NCBI GenBank assembly: GCA_041398605.1 | Contig: JAWKUK010000009.1 | Span: forward strand, 1 to 64,000 | Direction of reading: 5' to 3' | From: JAWKUK01 sp041398605 | GTDB lineage: Bacteria > Planctomycetota > UBA1135 > GCA-002686595 | Length of the DNA: 64,000 nt | Part shown: piece by piece, positions 44,043 through 51,252 of the stretch | Layout of the letters: each line of letters begins with the position of its first letter | Numbering within the stretch: position 1 is the first letter of the stretch | Made by a program: the position numbers and the translations under genes | The notes under the pieces: generated by a model | Told to the model about the DNA's origin: nothing | The model's input: the letters and a program-made list of their open reading frames with translations, nothing else | Database searches by the model: none

Positions 44043-44078
44043 GCCCTACCAGCGGCCCTACCAGCGGCCCTACCAGCC
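44043..44078. repeat. 12-bp tandem repeat, three copies
   Basis: GCCCTACCAGCG occurs three times head to tail (last base varies) about 90 bp upstream of the sigma-54 promoter match. It lies in intergenic DNA, so its 12-bp period is not explained by reading-frame constraint here. A binding site array for an activator is possible but unsupported. Confidence 0.85.
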
Positions 44079-44168
44079 GCACGCGAGCCGAGCGAGACCG
44101 CTCGCCGGCGCCCGGCGCTGCCCCGCCTGACATCACTCACCGCGCCTTGCTCGGGTCACGGCGAGTGT

Positions 44169-44183
44169 TGGCACGCGCTTTGC
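44169..44183 (+). promoter_or_regulatory. Sigma-54 (-24/-12) promoter match
   Basis: TGGCACG-CGCT-TTGC matches the sigma-54 consensus TGGCACG-N4-TTGC exactly. GG lies at 44170-44171 and GC at 44182-44183 with the required 10 bases between. Transcription would start near 44195, about 35 bp before the ATG at 44229. No similar match was found before the other secreted-protein genes I checked. Confidence 0.5.
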
Positions 44184-44228
44184 CTCTGCCCGCACCCCAG
44201 CTCCGAAGGCTCAACGAATCGAACACCC

Positions 44229-45449
44229 ATGCAAACGACACTGCTGCGCTTGGTCACTCTTGCCACATTACTGGTCCCTGCCGCCGCCCAGGACTGGGTC
44301 ATTCCGGCCGGGACGACGGTGTCCTACGACACGAGCGCGACGGTTCGCCCGTTGCGCTTTGCGAGCGTCATCATCGAAGCGGACGCGCGGCTCGTCGTAC
44401 GCGGCGACAACCCGTTGTCGATCATCTGCGCGGAGCTCGTCGTCGACGGTGTGCTCGACGTCTCTGGCGACGCCTCGTCGGGCGTCTTGACGTTGAATAC
44501 GACCAACCAACCTGAACCCGGCGCGGCCGGAGGACCTGGCGGAGGTGCGGGGGGGACCGGCAGCGCGAATACGAGCGCGCAGACGCCGATGGGCCTCCCG
44601 GGGCTCACGTTCGAAGGCCTCGGGAGCGGCGGTGACGGCGGCGAGAGCGCGTTCGCGTTGGGCGCCGCCAACGCGCGTCGCGCAGCCGGCGGAGGCGGCG
44701 GCCGCCTCGCTGCCGACGTCCTGCTGCACCCGAATCCGCTCGATCCGTCGAACCTTGGGCTCGTGGCGACTGGCGGCTTCAGCGGCAACATGCAAGGGCT
44801 CGGCGCCCTCTCGCAGAGCCAGGCGGCGCAGGGCGGCGCGGCGGGCGCGGCCTTCTTCAGCGACGGCGACGCGACGAACGACTTCTGGGGTCGGCGCGCG
44901 ACGCTGTTCGGCGTGCAACAAGGAGAGGCGCCCCGGCCGACGGGAGGCCGCGGCGGCGGCGCCGGCGGCGATGCAAGCCGGTCGGGGATCTACCCGAGCC
45001 CGACCTTCCTTGTCGGCGGGGACGAGAAGGGCGCGGGCGGCGGCGGCGGTGGCGGGCTGCTGTTGGTCAACGCGCGGCGCATCAGCATCGGCGCAGGCGG
45101 CCAGATCCTCGCGAACGGCGGCGACGGCGGCGGCGGTGAGAACACGCTGTTCTTCGACCGCATCGGCGGCGGCTCTGGCGCGGGTTCGGGCGGGTGGATC
45201 ATCCTCCAGGCGGTCGAGTTCGACCTCTCGCGCGCGGGCGCGGACGCGCTGCAGGCGCTCGGGGGCCGCGGCGGACGCGGCGCGCAAAACGTCTACGACG
45301 TCGAGGGCGCAGGCGGCAACGGCGGCCCTGGCGTGATCCAACTGCACACGCCCACCGGCACGCTCAGCGGAACGCACCTGCCGTCAGGGGCGTCCCTCGA
45401 CGACCTGTGTGCGCCCGACGCCTACGTGCTGTTGCCCGCGCTGCGCTGA
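44229..45449 (+). CDS. Secreted glycine-rich protein
   Basis: A 406-residue protein. The ATG at 44229 opens a signal peptide (MQTTLLRLVTLATLLVPAAA). The N-terminal part is beta-rich (VIIEADARLVVRGDNPLSII then ELVVDGVLDVSG), reminiscent of right-handed beta-helix or adhesin repeats. The rest is dominated by Gly-rich loops (GGPGGGAGGTGSA, GAGGGGGGGLLLVNARRISI, GGRGGRGAQNVYD). This composition is seen in some surface-exposed planctomycete proteins. It does not carry the shared C-terminal domain and ends AYVLLPALR. A sigma-54-type promoter lies 46 bp upstream, the only such match found. The function is unknown. Confidence 0.8.
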   Translation: MQTTLLRLVTLATLLVPAAAQDWVIPAGTTVSYDTSATVRPLRFASVIIEADARLVVRGDNPLSIICAELVVDGVLDVSGDASSGVLTLNTTNQPEPGAAGGPGGGAGGTGSANTSAQTPMGLPGLTFEGLGSGGDGGESAFALGAANARRAAGGGGGRLAADVLLHPNPLDPSNLGLVATGGFSGNMQGLGALSQSQAAQGGAAGAAFFSDGDATNDFWGRRATLFGVQQGEAPRPTGGRGGGAGGDASRSGIYPSPTFLVGGDEKGAGGGGGGGLLLVNARRISIGAGGQILANGGDGGGGENTLFFDRIGGGSGAGSGGWIILQAVEFDLSRAGADALQALGGRGGRGAQNVYDVEGAGGNGGPGVIQLHTPTGTLSGTHLPSGASLDDLCAPDAYVLLPALR

Positions 45450-45785
45450 CGCGGGGCACGTCGCGGCCGCTGCGCAATCGCGCGGCGGCCGCGCAGCTCG
45501 GCCAAACTCTCCGCGTCTGTCCTCAACCTCGAGGACGACGCTTCGGCGGCAGGCCTCGATGCCATCCATATGGTGTTCGATGGGGCTCGCGACACGCACG
45601 AAGTGGCGCAGCTCACTCCCGTCCGGGTCGACCCACTCGCCGCTGCTGGGGCGATGTAGGCCATCGACGACGACCAGCGGCGCCGTTGCAGAGCTCCGTA
45701 CACGCCCGAGCTCCGCGCAGTCGCGCCCGGTGTGCGCGACAAACCCGGTGCTCGCAGCGCACGCGCACAGGACGACGGGCGGCAC
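45384..45785 (-). CDS. Possible small protein downstream of enoyl-CoA hydratase
   Basis: A 133-residue open frame 46 bp after the enoyl-CoA hydratase stop, on the same strand. Codons of the first 90 or so residues end mostly in G or C, as in real genes here, and the translation (APLVVVDGLHRPSSGEWVDP, LRHFVRVASPIEHHMDGI) looks protein-like. No domain is recognised. The 3' end overlaps the end of the gene on the opposite strand by 66 bp, so the true C-terminus or the whole call may be wrong. Confidence 0.4.
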   Translation of the reverse strand: MPPVVLCACAASTGFVAHTGRDCAELGRVRSSATAPLVVVDGLHRPSSGEWVDPDGSELRHFVRVASPIEHHMDGIEACRRSVVLEVEDRRGEFGRAARPPRDCAAAATCPASAQRGQQHVGVGRTQVVEGRP

Positions 45786-45831
45786 GACGACACCCGCATC
45801 ACGACGGAGCGCACTCCGCTAGATGGTCGCC

Positions 45832-46584
45832 TCATGGCCGCTTCAGCGCTGCGAGCCGCTTCTGGACTGCGCCAAGCACATCGGGTGAAGACCACACTGC
45901 GGCTTGTGTCGCCCCGACCGCGGCGTCTTGGCGGCGCACGCGCTCGCGCGAGGGCTCGCGCAAGAGCGCCTTGGTCAGCGCAAACGAGGCCGACGGGACG
46001 CTCGCGAGCGTTTCGGCCACGGACGCGGCGCGCGCGGTCAGCTCCTCGGACGCCACAAGCTCGTCGACGAGCCCGAGGCGCAGCGCGTCCTCGGCCCCGA
46101 AGGTCTCGCTGCGTACAACCACCCGCGTCAAGACCGCAGGCGTCAGGCGCGCGCGCAGGACCTCGAGCGCGAGCGGCGGGAACGGCACGCCGACCGCGAG
46201 CTCAGGCGCGCCGATCTGGCCGGGTCCCTCAGCCATCAACACGACGTCACAGGCGAGCGCCAAGACACACCCGCCCGCGATCGCGTGCCCGTTGACCGCG
46301 GCGATGACCGGCTTGGGCAAGTGGAAGAGCGTGTCCAACACCTCGGCCAAGGCCGCGAGGAACGGCGCGATGTACGCCGCGCCCCCGTCGAGGAGCCGCG
46401 CGAGATCGACGCCTGCGCAGAAGCTCCGGCCCGTGCCCGTGAGCAGCAAGGCGCGGCCGCCGCTGGTCGCTTCCTCGCGTAGGGCCGTCGACAGCGCCTG
46501 CAAGAGCTCCAGGTCGAGCGCGTGGACCTTGCCGTGCGCGAGGCGCAGCGTCGTGACTCCGTTCCGTTCCGTACGTTCCAGCAT
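45832..46584 (-). CDS. Enoyl-CoA hydratase/isomerase family protein
   Basis: A 250-residue crotonase-fold protein. The expected oxyanion-hole segments are present: SFCAGVDLARLL, with a Gly-rich loop in KPVIAAVNGHAIAGGCVLAL, and IGAPELAVGVPFPPLALEVL. The family hydrates or isomerises acyl-CoA thioesters. One of the usual hydratase catalytic Glu positions is occupied in APELAVGVPF, but I cannot assign the exact reaction. The ATG at 46584 is preferred by homology. GGAGG touches the start codon, unusually close for a ribosome binding site, so a different start cannot be excluded. It might act with the acyl-CoA dehydrogenase at 9099, which is far away. Confidence 0.87.
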   Translation of the reverse strand: MLERTERNGVTTLRLAHGKVHALDLELLQALSTALREEATSGGRALLLTGTGRSFCAGVDLARLLDGGAAYIAPFLAALAEVLDTLFHLPKPVIAAVNGHAIAGGCVLALACDVVLMAEGPGQIGAPELAVGVPFPPLALEVLRARLTPAVLTRVVVRSETFGAEDALRLGLVDELVASEELTARAASVAETLASVPSASFALTKALLREPSRERVRRQDAAVGATQAAVWSSPDVLGAVQKRLAALKRP

Positions 46585-46772
46585 CCTCCCAGTATGCCTC
46601 CGCAAGCCGCAGCCGACGCGGTCTGTCCGCGCTGTGCGCCCTCCCAAGCGGGATCTGGATCGCACCGGTCGAGGCTCCGGCAATACGCCCCCGTGAGGTG
46701 CACACAGCGGTCGCCCTCGACTTCGTAGCTTGCGAGAGCATTGGGCGCTCCTGCAGCACTGCCGTGTACGAG

Positions 46773-47237
46773 TCACCGCATCCCGCAGGCCTCGATGACG
46801 ACAGCGAGCGACAGCTCGCGCTCTCGTCGACCGGGCGAGACTTCCAACGTCAACGGGGCTTTGGCGACCCACCGGCCGTCAGGCGCCCCGGCTTCGGACA
46901 AGCGCAACGTCCAATGCCCGAGGGCGAGAAGGGGGAGACGCGCAACGCCGGTCGAGTCGGTGCTCGCGACGAGGTTGTGCTCGTCGCGCCTTGTGATGCG
47001 GGTCCATTCGCAGCGTCCACCCATGAGCCGCTCAGCCTGGTCGTCTTGCAGGTCGAGCGCGTCGCACTCGACGGTGTCGCGGAGCGCCAGTGGCAGCGGG
47101 CCGCGGTTCGGCGAAGTCACGCCGAGGTGCGCATCTGCGTCGAGCGCATCGTCGAGCGCATCGTCGAGCGAATCGTCGAGGCACTGAACGATGACCCAAC
47201 GCAGGGAGGGACACCAATGACCCGCTCGTAACGACAA
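46773..47237 (-). CDS. Hypothetical protein with Ig/regulatory-like tail
   Basis: A 154-residue frame; codon third positions are mostly G or C, supporting coding. The most upstream start is a TTG at 47237 and the true start is uncertain. The N-terminal third contains DDSLDDALDDALDAD, encoded by a 12-bp repeat. The C-terminal two-thirds (STDSTGVARLPLLALGHWTL, APLTLEVSPGRRERELSLAV) resemble one carboxypeptidase-regulatory/Ig-like beta unit, as in the outer parts of the sigma fusions. No signal peptide is visible. It is divergent from the heme-binding protein gene at 47267, only 29 bp away. Confidence 0.5.
   Translation of the reverse strand: MSLRAGHWCPSLRWVIVQCLDDSLDDALDDALDADAHLGVTSPNRGPLPLALRDTVECDALDLQDDQAERLMGGRCEWTRITRRDEHNLVASTDSTGVARLPLLALGHWTLRLSEAGAPDGRWVAKAPLTLEVSPGRRERELSLAVVIEACGMR
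47142..47177 (-). repeat. 12-bp tandem repeat encoding LDDA units
   Basis: Three head-to-tail copies of GAGCGCATCGTC (the third with one change). On the minus strand they encode the DDSL-DDAL-DDAL acidic segment of the small hypothetical protein. Confidence 0.85.
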
Positions 47238-47266
47238 ACGCCCCTGAGTTGAGCCATAACTTCGGT

Positions 47267-47716
47267 ATGAAGGTCGTCTTGAAGCGAATCGCCGCGGTGC
47301 TCGTCGGCGTGGCCGTCGTCATCCAGTTCGTGCCCGCTGCTCGGACCAACCCGCCGGTGACCGCCCCGCTCTACGCCCCCGCCGCAGTCGTCGAAGTGCT
47401 CCGCCGTTCGTGTTACGACTGCCACTCCAACGAGGTGCGTTGGCCGTGGTACAGCAAGGTCGCGCCGGTGAGCTGGCTCATCGTCAACGACGTGCGCGAA
47501 GCGCGCGCCGAGCTCAACTTCTCGACGTGGGGTGACCTCTCGGCCGCCAAGCAAGCCGACCTGCGCGAGGAGTGCTACGAGGAGGTCTCCGAAGGCAAGA
47601 TGCCGCTCTGGTTCTACACGCCGCTGCACCCTGAGGCGAAGCTGACCGAGGCTGACCTCGCGCTGCTCCGCGGCTGGTCTGGCAGCACGAACGGCGCCGG
47701 AGCCGAGCGCGACTGA
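47267..47716 (+). CDS. Heme-binding domain protein (Haem_bd type)
   Basis: A 149-residue protein. The ATG at 47267 places an N-terminal hydrophobic segment (IAAVLVGVAVVIQFVPA) that exports or anchors it. The remainder fits the small cytochrome-like Haem_bd family: a single CxxCH motif in RRSCYDCHSNEVRWPWYS, the conserved VAPVSWLIVNDVREARAELN block, and a late GKMPLWFYTPLHPEAKLTEA with a possible distal Met ligand. It probably binds one c-type heme on the outer face of the membrane. No partner enzyme is adjacent. Confidence 0.87.
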   Translation: MKVVLKRIAAVLVGVAVVIQFVPAARTNPPVTAPLYAPAAVVEVLRRSCYDCHSNEVRWPWYSKVAPVSWLIVNDVREARAELNFSTWGDLSAAKQADLREECYEEVSEGKMPLWFYTPLHPEAKLTEADLALLRGWSGSTNGAGAERD

Positions 47717-47725
47717 AGCGGCCTG

Positions 47726-47881
47726 TCAGTCATCGCGCGGCGGGTCGCGCTTCTCGTGGTCAAGTCGCGAGCACTTGTGCCTGTCCATGATCGCGACCAG
47801 AACGATCGCACAGAGCGCCCCGCCGAGCAGACCGAGCACGACGCCGCCGTACGCGTCGAGCAAGTCCGTGAGAACGTTCAC
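47726..47881 (-). CDS. Small single-helix membrane protein
   Basis: The frame is open further upstream, but only the last 51 residues look like protein. From the GTG at 47881 the sequence is a short amphipathic start, one hydrophobic helix (YGGVVLGLLGGALCAIVLVA) and a charged, His/Lys/Asp-rich tail. No family is recognised. It is convergent with the heme-binding protein gene (9-bp gap), and a role with it is possible but unsupported. Confidence 0.5.
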   Translation of the reverse strand: MNVLTDLLDAYGGVVLGLLGGALCAIVLVAIMDRHKCSRLDHEKRDPPRDD

Positions 47882-48060
47882 GTAGGCATCGTAGCGGAAT
47901 CGACAACAGCTCGTTGTGGCCGCGAGAGGCCGGCCGCAACGCACGGTTCTGAGCGAATCGACCGCGTGCCGGCCACCCAACCCGGTATGACTACCGGTGT
48001 ACGACCGTACGCCCCAGCACCGCAGTCGCGGGAGGAAGCACGCTCGCAGCAGCACTTCCC

Positions 48061-48675
48061 GTGACCCACGCCAAACAATTCGACGAGCGCCTCTTCACGG
48101 AGCTCCACTTTGACGCGCGGCACCTCAGCCCATTGAGGCGGCTGTATCGACACATGCTGGGCAACTGCCTCGGAGCGGGCTTCTCGTTTCGCGAAGCGCC
48201 GGGCCTGCACCCGAAGATGACCTGGCACTACGCGTCCAGCCCTCGGACCCTCGCGGCGTTTCGGCACTGCCTCACGAGCAGCGACTTGCGCGAGAGCCTG
48301 TCGATCGTCCACGGTGACTCACAGCTCCTCGCCGCTTGCTTCGTCGTCGTGCGAGGCGACACGCCGAGCATGGACTTCCACGTCGACTACGGCGAACGAG
48401 CGATCCCTGCTGGCGTGACCGGCACGATGTTGACGCCGCTCCTCGCCTTGGACGCGCAGTTCGGGCACCTGGACTATCGTGAGGGCCGCGGGCAGTTCGA
48501 ATATCGCTACCAGCTCGGCAAGGCGATCCTCTTCGACGGCAAGTTCGAACATCGCTCCCAGGCCGCCAACTCTGTTGGGCCCGGAACACGAACCCTCGTC
48601 TCGTGGAGCATCGCCACGAATGACGCGCAGTACCGCTTCGCGATCGGTCGAATCATCGACAGTCAAACCAAGTGA
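48061..48675 (+). CDS. 2OG-Fe(II) oxygenase-like protein
   Basis: A 204-residue protein starting at a GTG. A plausible iron triad is present as H107 and D109 in MDFHVDYG and H164 in FDGKFEHRSQ, with R177 in GTRTLVSWS at the usual 2-oxoglutarate-binding spacing. The double-stranded beta-helix pattern between them fits prolyl-hydroxylase-like enzymes. I cannot name the closest family. It precedes the SGNH-type gene on the same strand, so the two may be co-transcribed. The substrate is unknown. Confidence 0.65.
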   Translation: MTHAKQFDERLFTELHFDARHLSPLRRLYRHMLGNCLGAGFSFREAPGLHPKMTWHYASSPRTLAAFRHCLTSSDLRESLSIVHGDSQLLAACFVVVRGDTPSMDFHVDYGERAIPAGVTGTMLTPLLALDAQFGHLDYREGRGQFEYRYQLGKAILFDGKFEHRSQAANSVGPGTRTLVSWSIATNDAQYRFAIGRIIDSQTK

Positions 48676-48703
48676 CCTGGCGCTCGCTCGCTCCGACGTC
48701 ATG

Positions 48704-48763
48704 GCCGAACCCGAGCTGGCCGAACCCGAGCTGGCCGAGCCCGAGCTAGTCGAGCCCGAGCTA
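48704..48763 (+). repeat. 15-bp tandem repeat, four copies
   Basis: Four units of GCCGAACCCGAGCTG with small changes. In the frame of the following gene they encode AEPEL-AEPEL-AEPEL-VEPEL, directly after a possible ATG at 48701. Whether they are translated depends on the start used by the gene annotated from 48896. Confidence 0.9.
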
Positions 48764-48895
48764 GCCGGGGTAGCGGAGCCAGGGGCCGCTCGCCGGGCAA
48801 CGCCGGCCCCCGCTGCAGTCGCGAGGGTCAAGAATGGGGTGGCGGCCGCCGAGAGCGCGCCCTTGCACCGGCCTGAGCGTACGATGCTGTCCGGA

Positions 48896-50014
48896 ATGAC
48901 CCGCCGCCACGAAGCACTGGGCCTCGCGCCTGGCCTCTCCGCTGGCCTAGCGCTTGCCGTCGCGACGCTCGTGCTCGCGGGCTGGCGCACATTCGCGTTC
49001 GGCCATTCGCCGGCCTCGGGGATCGAGGCGGTCGGAGGCGAGCGCCTGCGCTGGGTGCGCGAGGACCTCGGGCCGCTCGGCGTGACGGGCGACCTCGACC
49101 GCGCCGACGTCGTCGTCGTCGGGGACTCGCGCGTGGCGCACGGCGTACACCTGTCGATCACCGGTTCGCTCGGCCTCGGCGAGGTCGCGCTCGTGTGGCT
49201 CAGCAGCGCGACGCTGGAGTCGCTGCTGGAGCCGCTGCTCGCGCTCGAGCCGCCGCGCGACCTCGTCGTCAGCCTCGCGCCGCTGGGCCTCGTCGGTTAT
49301 CCGCAGAACCTCGCGATCGCCGAGACTCTGCGCGCGCCCAGCATCGCCGCGGATCCGAGCGCGCCGCCGCGCGCCGTGCGCGAGTGGGCGCAGCGCGAGC
49401 GTGTGCACCTCGAGGGCGCTGGCTTCGCCCCAGACTTCGCGGCGCGCACGGTCGCGTGGTGGCTGGACAATCACCGCCTCGCGCGCCGCGCGTGGCAGCG
49501 CGAACAGCGCTGGCTGGACACGGCGGGCTTCGACGAGCGCCTCGGCCATCGTGTCGATCGCGCGCGCGCGATGCTCTTCGACCCGCTCGAGCCCCAGGTC
49601 TGGCAGCGCGCGTGGTTCAAAGCCGTCAACGTCCGTGGCAGCGATGCCGCGTATCGCCGGATCGTCGCGGAGAGCCGCAACGACGAACGTGCGCGCGGCG
49701 CTGAGCACGTCGCGGCGCTCCTGGCGGCGTTCCAGGCGCGCGGCTGGCGCGTCGCCTGTGTGCGCTTGCCGATCGACCCGGGCCTGCGCACGCTCGAGGA
49801 CTCAACGGGCTGCGCAGAAGTGCTCGCCGCGCTGCCGCGAGACCTCGGGCTCCCTTACCGCGACTTCGGCGCCTGGCCCGACGCGACGACGGACGGGTCG
49901 CACCTGCACTGGCGCGCTGCCGACCGATTGACGCGCGAGCTCGCCGCGTGGCTAAGAGACGACCTTGGCTGGGGCGCGGCGCAGCGCAAACGCGAGTTGC
50001 GCCCCCTCGATTGA
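48896..50014 (+). CDS. Membrane-anchored SGNH/GDSL-like protein
   Basis: A 372-residue protein from the ATG at 48896. A nearby ATG at 48884 and an ATG at 48701 that would add 65 residues including the (AEPEL)n repeat are alternatives. A signal-anchor helix (LAPGLSAGLALAVATLVLAG) comes first. Then comes VVVVGDSRVAHGVHL, a GDS block-I motif carrying the candidate nucleophile Ser. Near the C-terminus DGSHLHWRAADRL offers the Asp and His of an SGNH esterase/acyltransferase triad. The layout resembles extracytoplasmic polysaccharide or lipid O-acyl enzymes, but no substrate is apparent. The preceding gene on the strand is a 2OG oxygenase. Confidence 0.7.
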   Translation: MTRRHEALGLAPGLSAGLALAVATLVLAGWRTFAFGHSPASGIEAVGGERLRWVREDLGPLGVTGDLDRADVVVVGDSRVAHGVHLSITGSLGLGEVALVWLSSATLESLLEPLLALEPPRDLVVSLAPLGLVGYPQNLAIAETLRAPSIAADPSAPPRAVREWAQRERVHLEGAGFAPDFAARTVAWWLDNHRLARRAWQREQRWLDTAGFDERLGHRVDRARAMLFDPLEPQVWQRAWFKAVNVRGSDAAYRRIVAESRNDERARGAEHVAALLAAFQARGWRVACVRLPIDPGLRTLEDSTGCAEVLAALPRDLGLPYRDFGAWPDATTDGSHLHWRAADRLTRELAAWLRDDLGWGAAQRKRELRPLD

Positions 50015-50039
50015 CCGACCGTCAGCGATCGGCGCCTAG

Positions 50040-50252
50040 CTAATAGTCTGCGCCACAGAACGCGGCTTCGACGACCTCGAATGGAGCAGGAGCCCTTGAC
50101 GTGAACCACACGAGGACGCGACGGCGACGGACGAGCGCTGGGTCGCTGACGGCGATTGCGTTCACCGTGATCGACGCGGCCTGCTGACCGTGGGCGTCGA
50201 GCCGCGAGGGGGTCAAGCGCGACGGAGGGGTCCCAGCGCCCACCACGGTCAC
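50040..50252 (-). CDS. Doubtful small open frame, 3' end formed by a repeat
   Basis: A 70-residue frame with G/C-rich third positions (SITVNAIAVSDPALVRRRRV). Its last residues (FCGADY) and stop come from the repeat segment at 50045-50065. It lies 22 bp downstream of the D-amino-acid-oxidase-like gene on the same strand. It could be the tail of a gene disrupted by an element, or not coding at all. Confidence 0.25.
   Translation of the reverse strand: MTVVGAGTPPSRLTPSRLDAHGQQAASITVNAIAVSDPALVRRRRVLVWFTSRAPAPFEVVEAAFCGADY
50045..50065. repeat. Solo copy of the end of the 10297 element
   Basis: Twenty-one bases (AGTCTGCGCCACAGAACGCG plus one) are identical to the left end of the 159-bp palindromic element, and three of the four bases before them also match. 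Homology then stops. It lies 31 bp after a stop codon. This second occurrence supports a dispersed, once-mobile family. Confidence 0.8.
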
Positions 50253-50274
50253 CGAGAGAGAGCGTGCGCGACGC

Positions 50275-51252
50275 TCAAAGTCCGAGCGCGAGGTCGACGG
50301 CTTCGCGCGCGCAGCCCCACGCGACGGTGTAGCCCGAGCCGCCGTGGCCGTAGTTGTGCACGACGAGCGCGCCGTTTGCGAGGCGCTCGCGCTCCAAGCG
50401 GACGGTCGGGCGCCAGGGGCGCAGGCCTACCTTCTGGACGAAGATGTCCCGGGCGTCGAGGTGCGGCAACAGCTGCTTCACCCCCGCGAGGATCTGCGCG
50501 GAGTCGTCGAGGTCGACCTCGAGGCGCTCGTCCGCGCGCTGCGCCGTGCCGCCGAGCACCAGCTCGTCGCCGCGCGGGATCGCATAGATCGGCCGTGGCC
50601 CCGAGTCGTCGATGAGGCCGCGCGGGACGGCTACGCCGCGCGCGACGAGGACCTGCCCGCGGATCGGAACGAGGCTCGTGTCCCCGCAGAGCTCACGCGC
50701 CCCGAGGCCCGTGCACTGGAACGTCACGCGGCTGCCGTCGCCCGCCGCCGCCGCGAGCGAGGTCGCCTCGCGCTGGACCACGACGCCGCCCAGGGCCGCG
50801 CAGCGCGCGAGCAGCCACGGCAAGTACACACGCGTGTCCGCGACCGGGACCTCGACCTCGACGGCCGCACGGAACGGCGCCGGCACCTCGCCCTGCGGCA
50901 ACCAACGCAGCGAGGGCACGACATCGCGCCACCACAGGTCAGGCTCGGGCTCCTGGAACACCTCGAGGAAGCGCACCATGCGCACGCCGGCGGCAGGCTC
51001 GTCCCGCGCGAGGCGCGCGAGCACCTCGAACGTCGTTCGGCTCCAAGCGAGCACACGCTCGCGCGGCTCCGCGAGGAACGGGTACCACAGCGCCGCCGCG
51101 ACCGCAGAGGTCGTCGCCGCGGACGCCGCGCGCGTCCAGACCTCGACGCGTGCGCCGCGCTCGAGCGCCTCGACCGCCGTCGTCAATCCGATCACGCCGG
51201 CGCCGAGGACCAGCGCATCACTCGCGTCACCCATGGCGCCGCTGCCGTGCAT
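50275..51252 (-). CDS. FAD-dependent D-amino-acid oxidase-like enzyme
   Basis: A 325-residue DAO-family flavoenzyme. The N-terminal Rossmann motif is ALVLGAGVIGLTTAVEALER. The family ending VVHNYGHGGSGYTVAWGCA, the PIYAIPRGDELVLGGTAQ block and VGLRPWRPTVRLE are characteristic of D-amino-acid oxidases, which deaminate D-amino acids to keto acids with H2O2. The ATG at 51252 directly abuts the TGA of the upstream Rsm22-like gene (TGAATG), implying translational coupling; the ATG at 51234 is an alternative. The substrate range is not predictable. Recycling of wall D-amino acids is one possibility. Confidence 0.87.
   Translation of the reverse strand: MHGSGAMGDASDALVLGAGVIGLTTAVEALERGARVEVWTRAASAATTSAVAAALWYPFLAEPRERVLAWSRTTFEVLARLARDEPAAGVRMVRFLEVFQEPEPDLWWRDVVPSLRWLPQGEVPAPFRAAVEVEVPVADTRVYLPWLLARCAALGGVVVQREATSLAAAAGDGSRVTFQCTGLGARELCGDTSLVPIRGQVLVARGVAVPRGLIDDSGPRPIYAIPRGDELVLGGTAQRADERLEVDLDDSAQILAGVKQLLPHLDARDIFVQKVGLRPWRPTVRLERERLANGALVVHNYGHGGSGYTVAWGCAREAVDLALGL

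Larger units (their letters stand above)
43778..44228. other. Divergent intergenic region
   Basis: A 451-bp gap between the LamG gene (minus) and the Gly-rich protein gene (plus). It holds a sigma-54 promoter match (44169-44183) and a 12-bp tandem repeat (44043-44078). No coding sequence is recognised in it. Confidence 0.55.
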
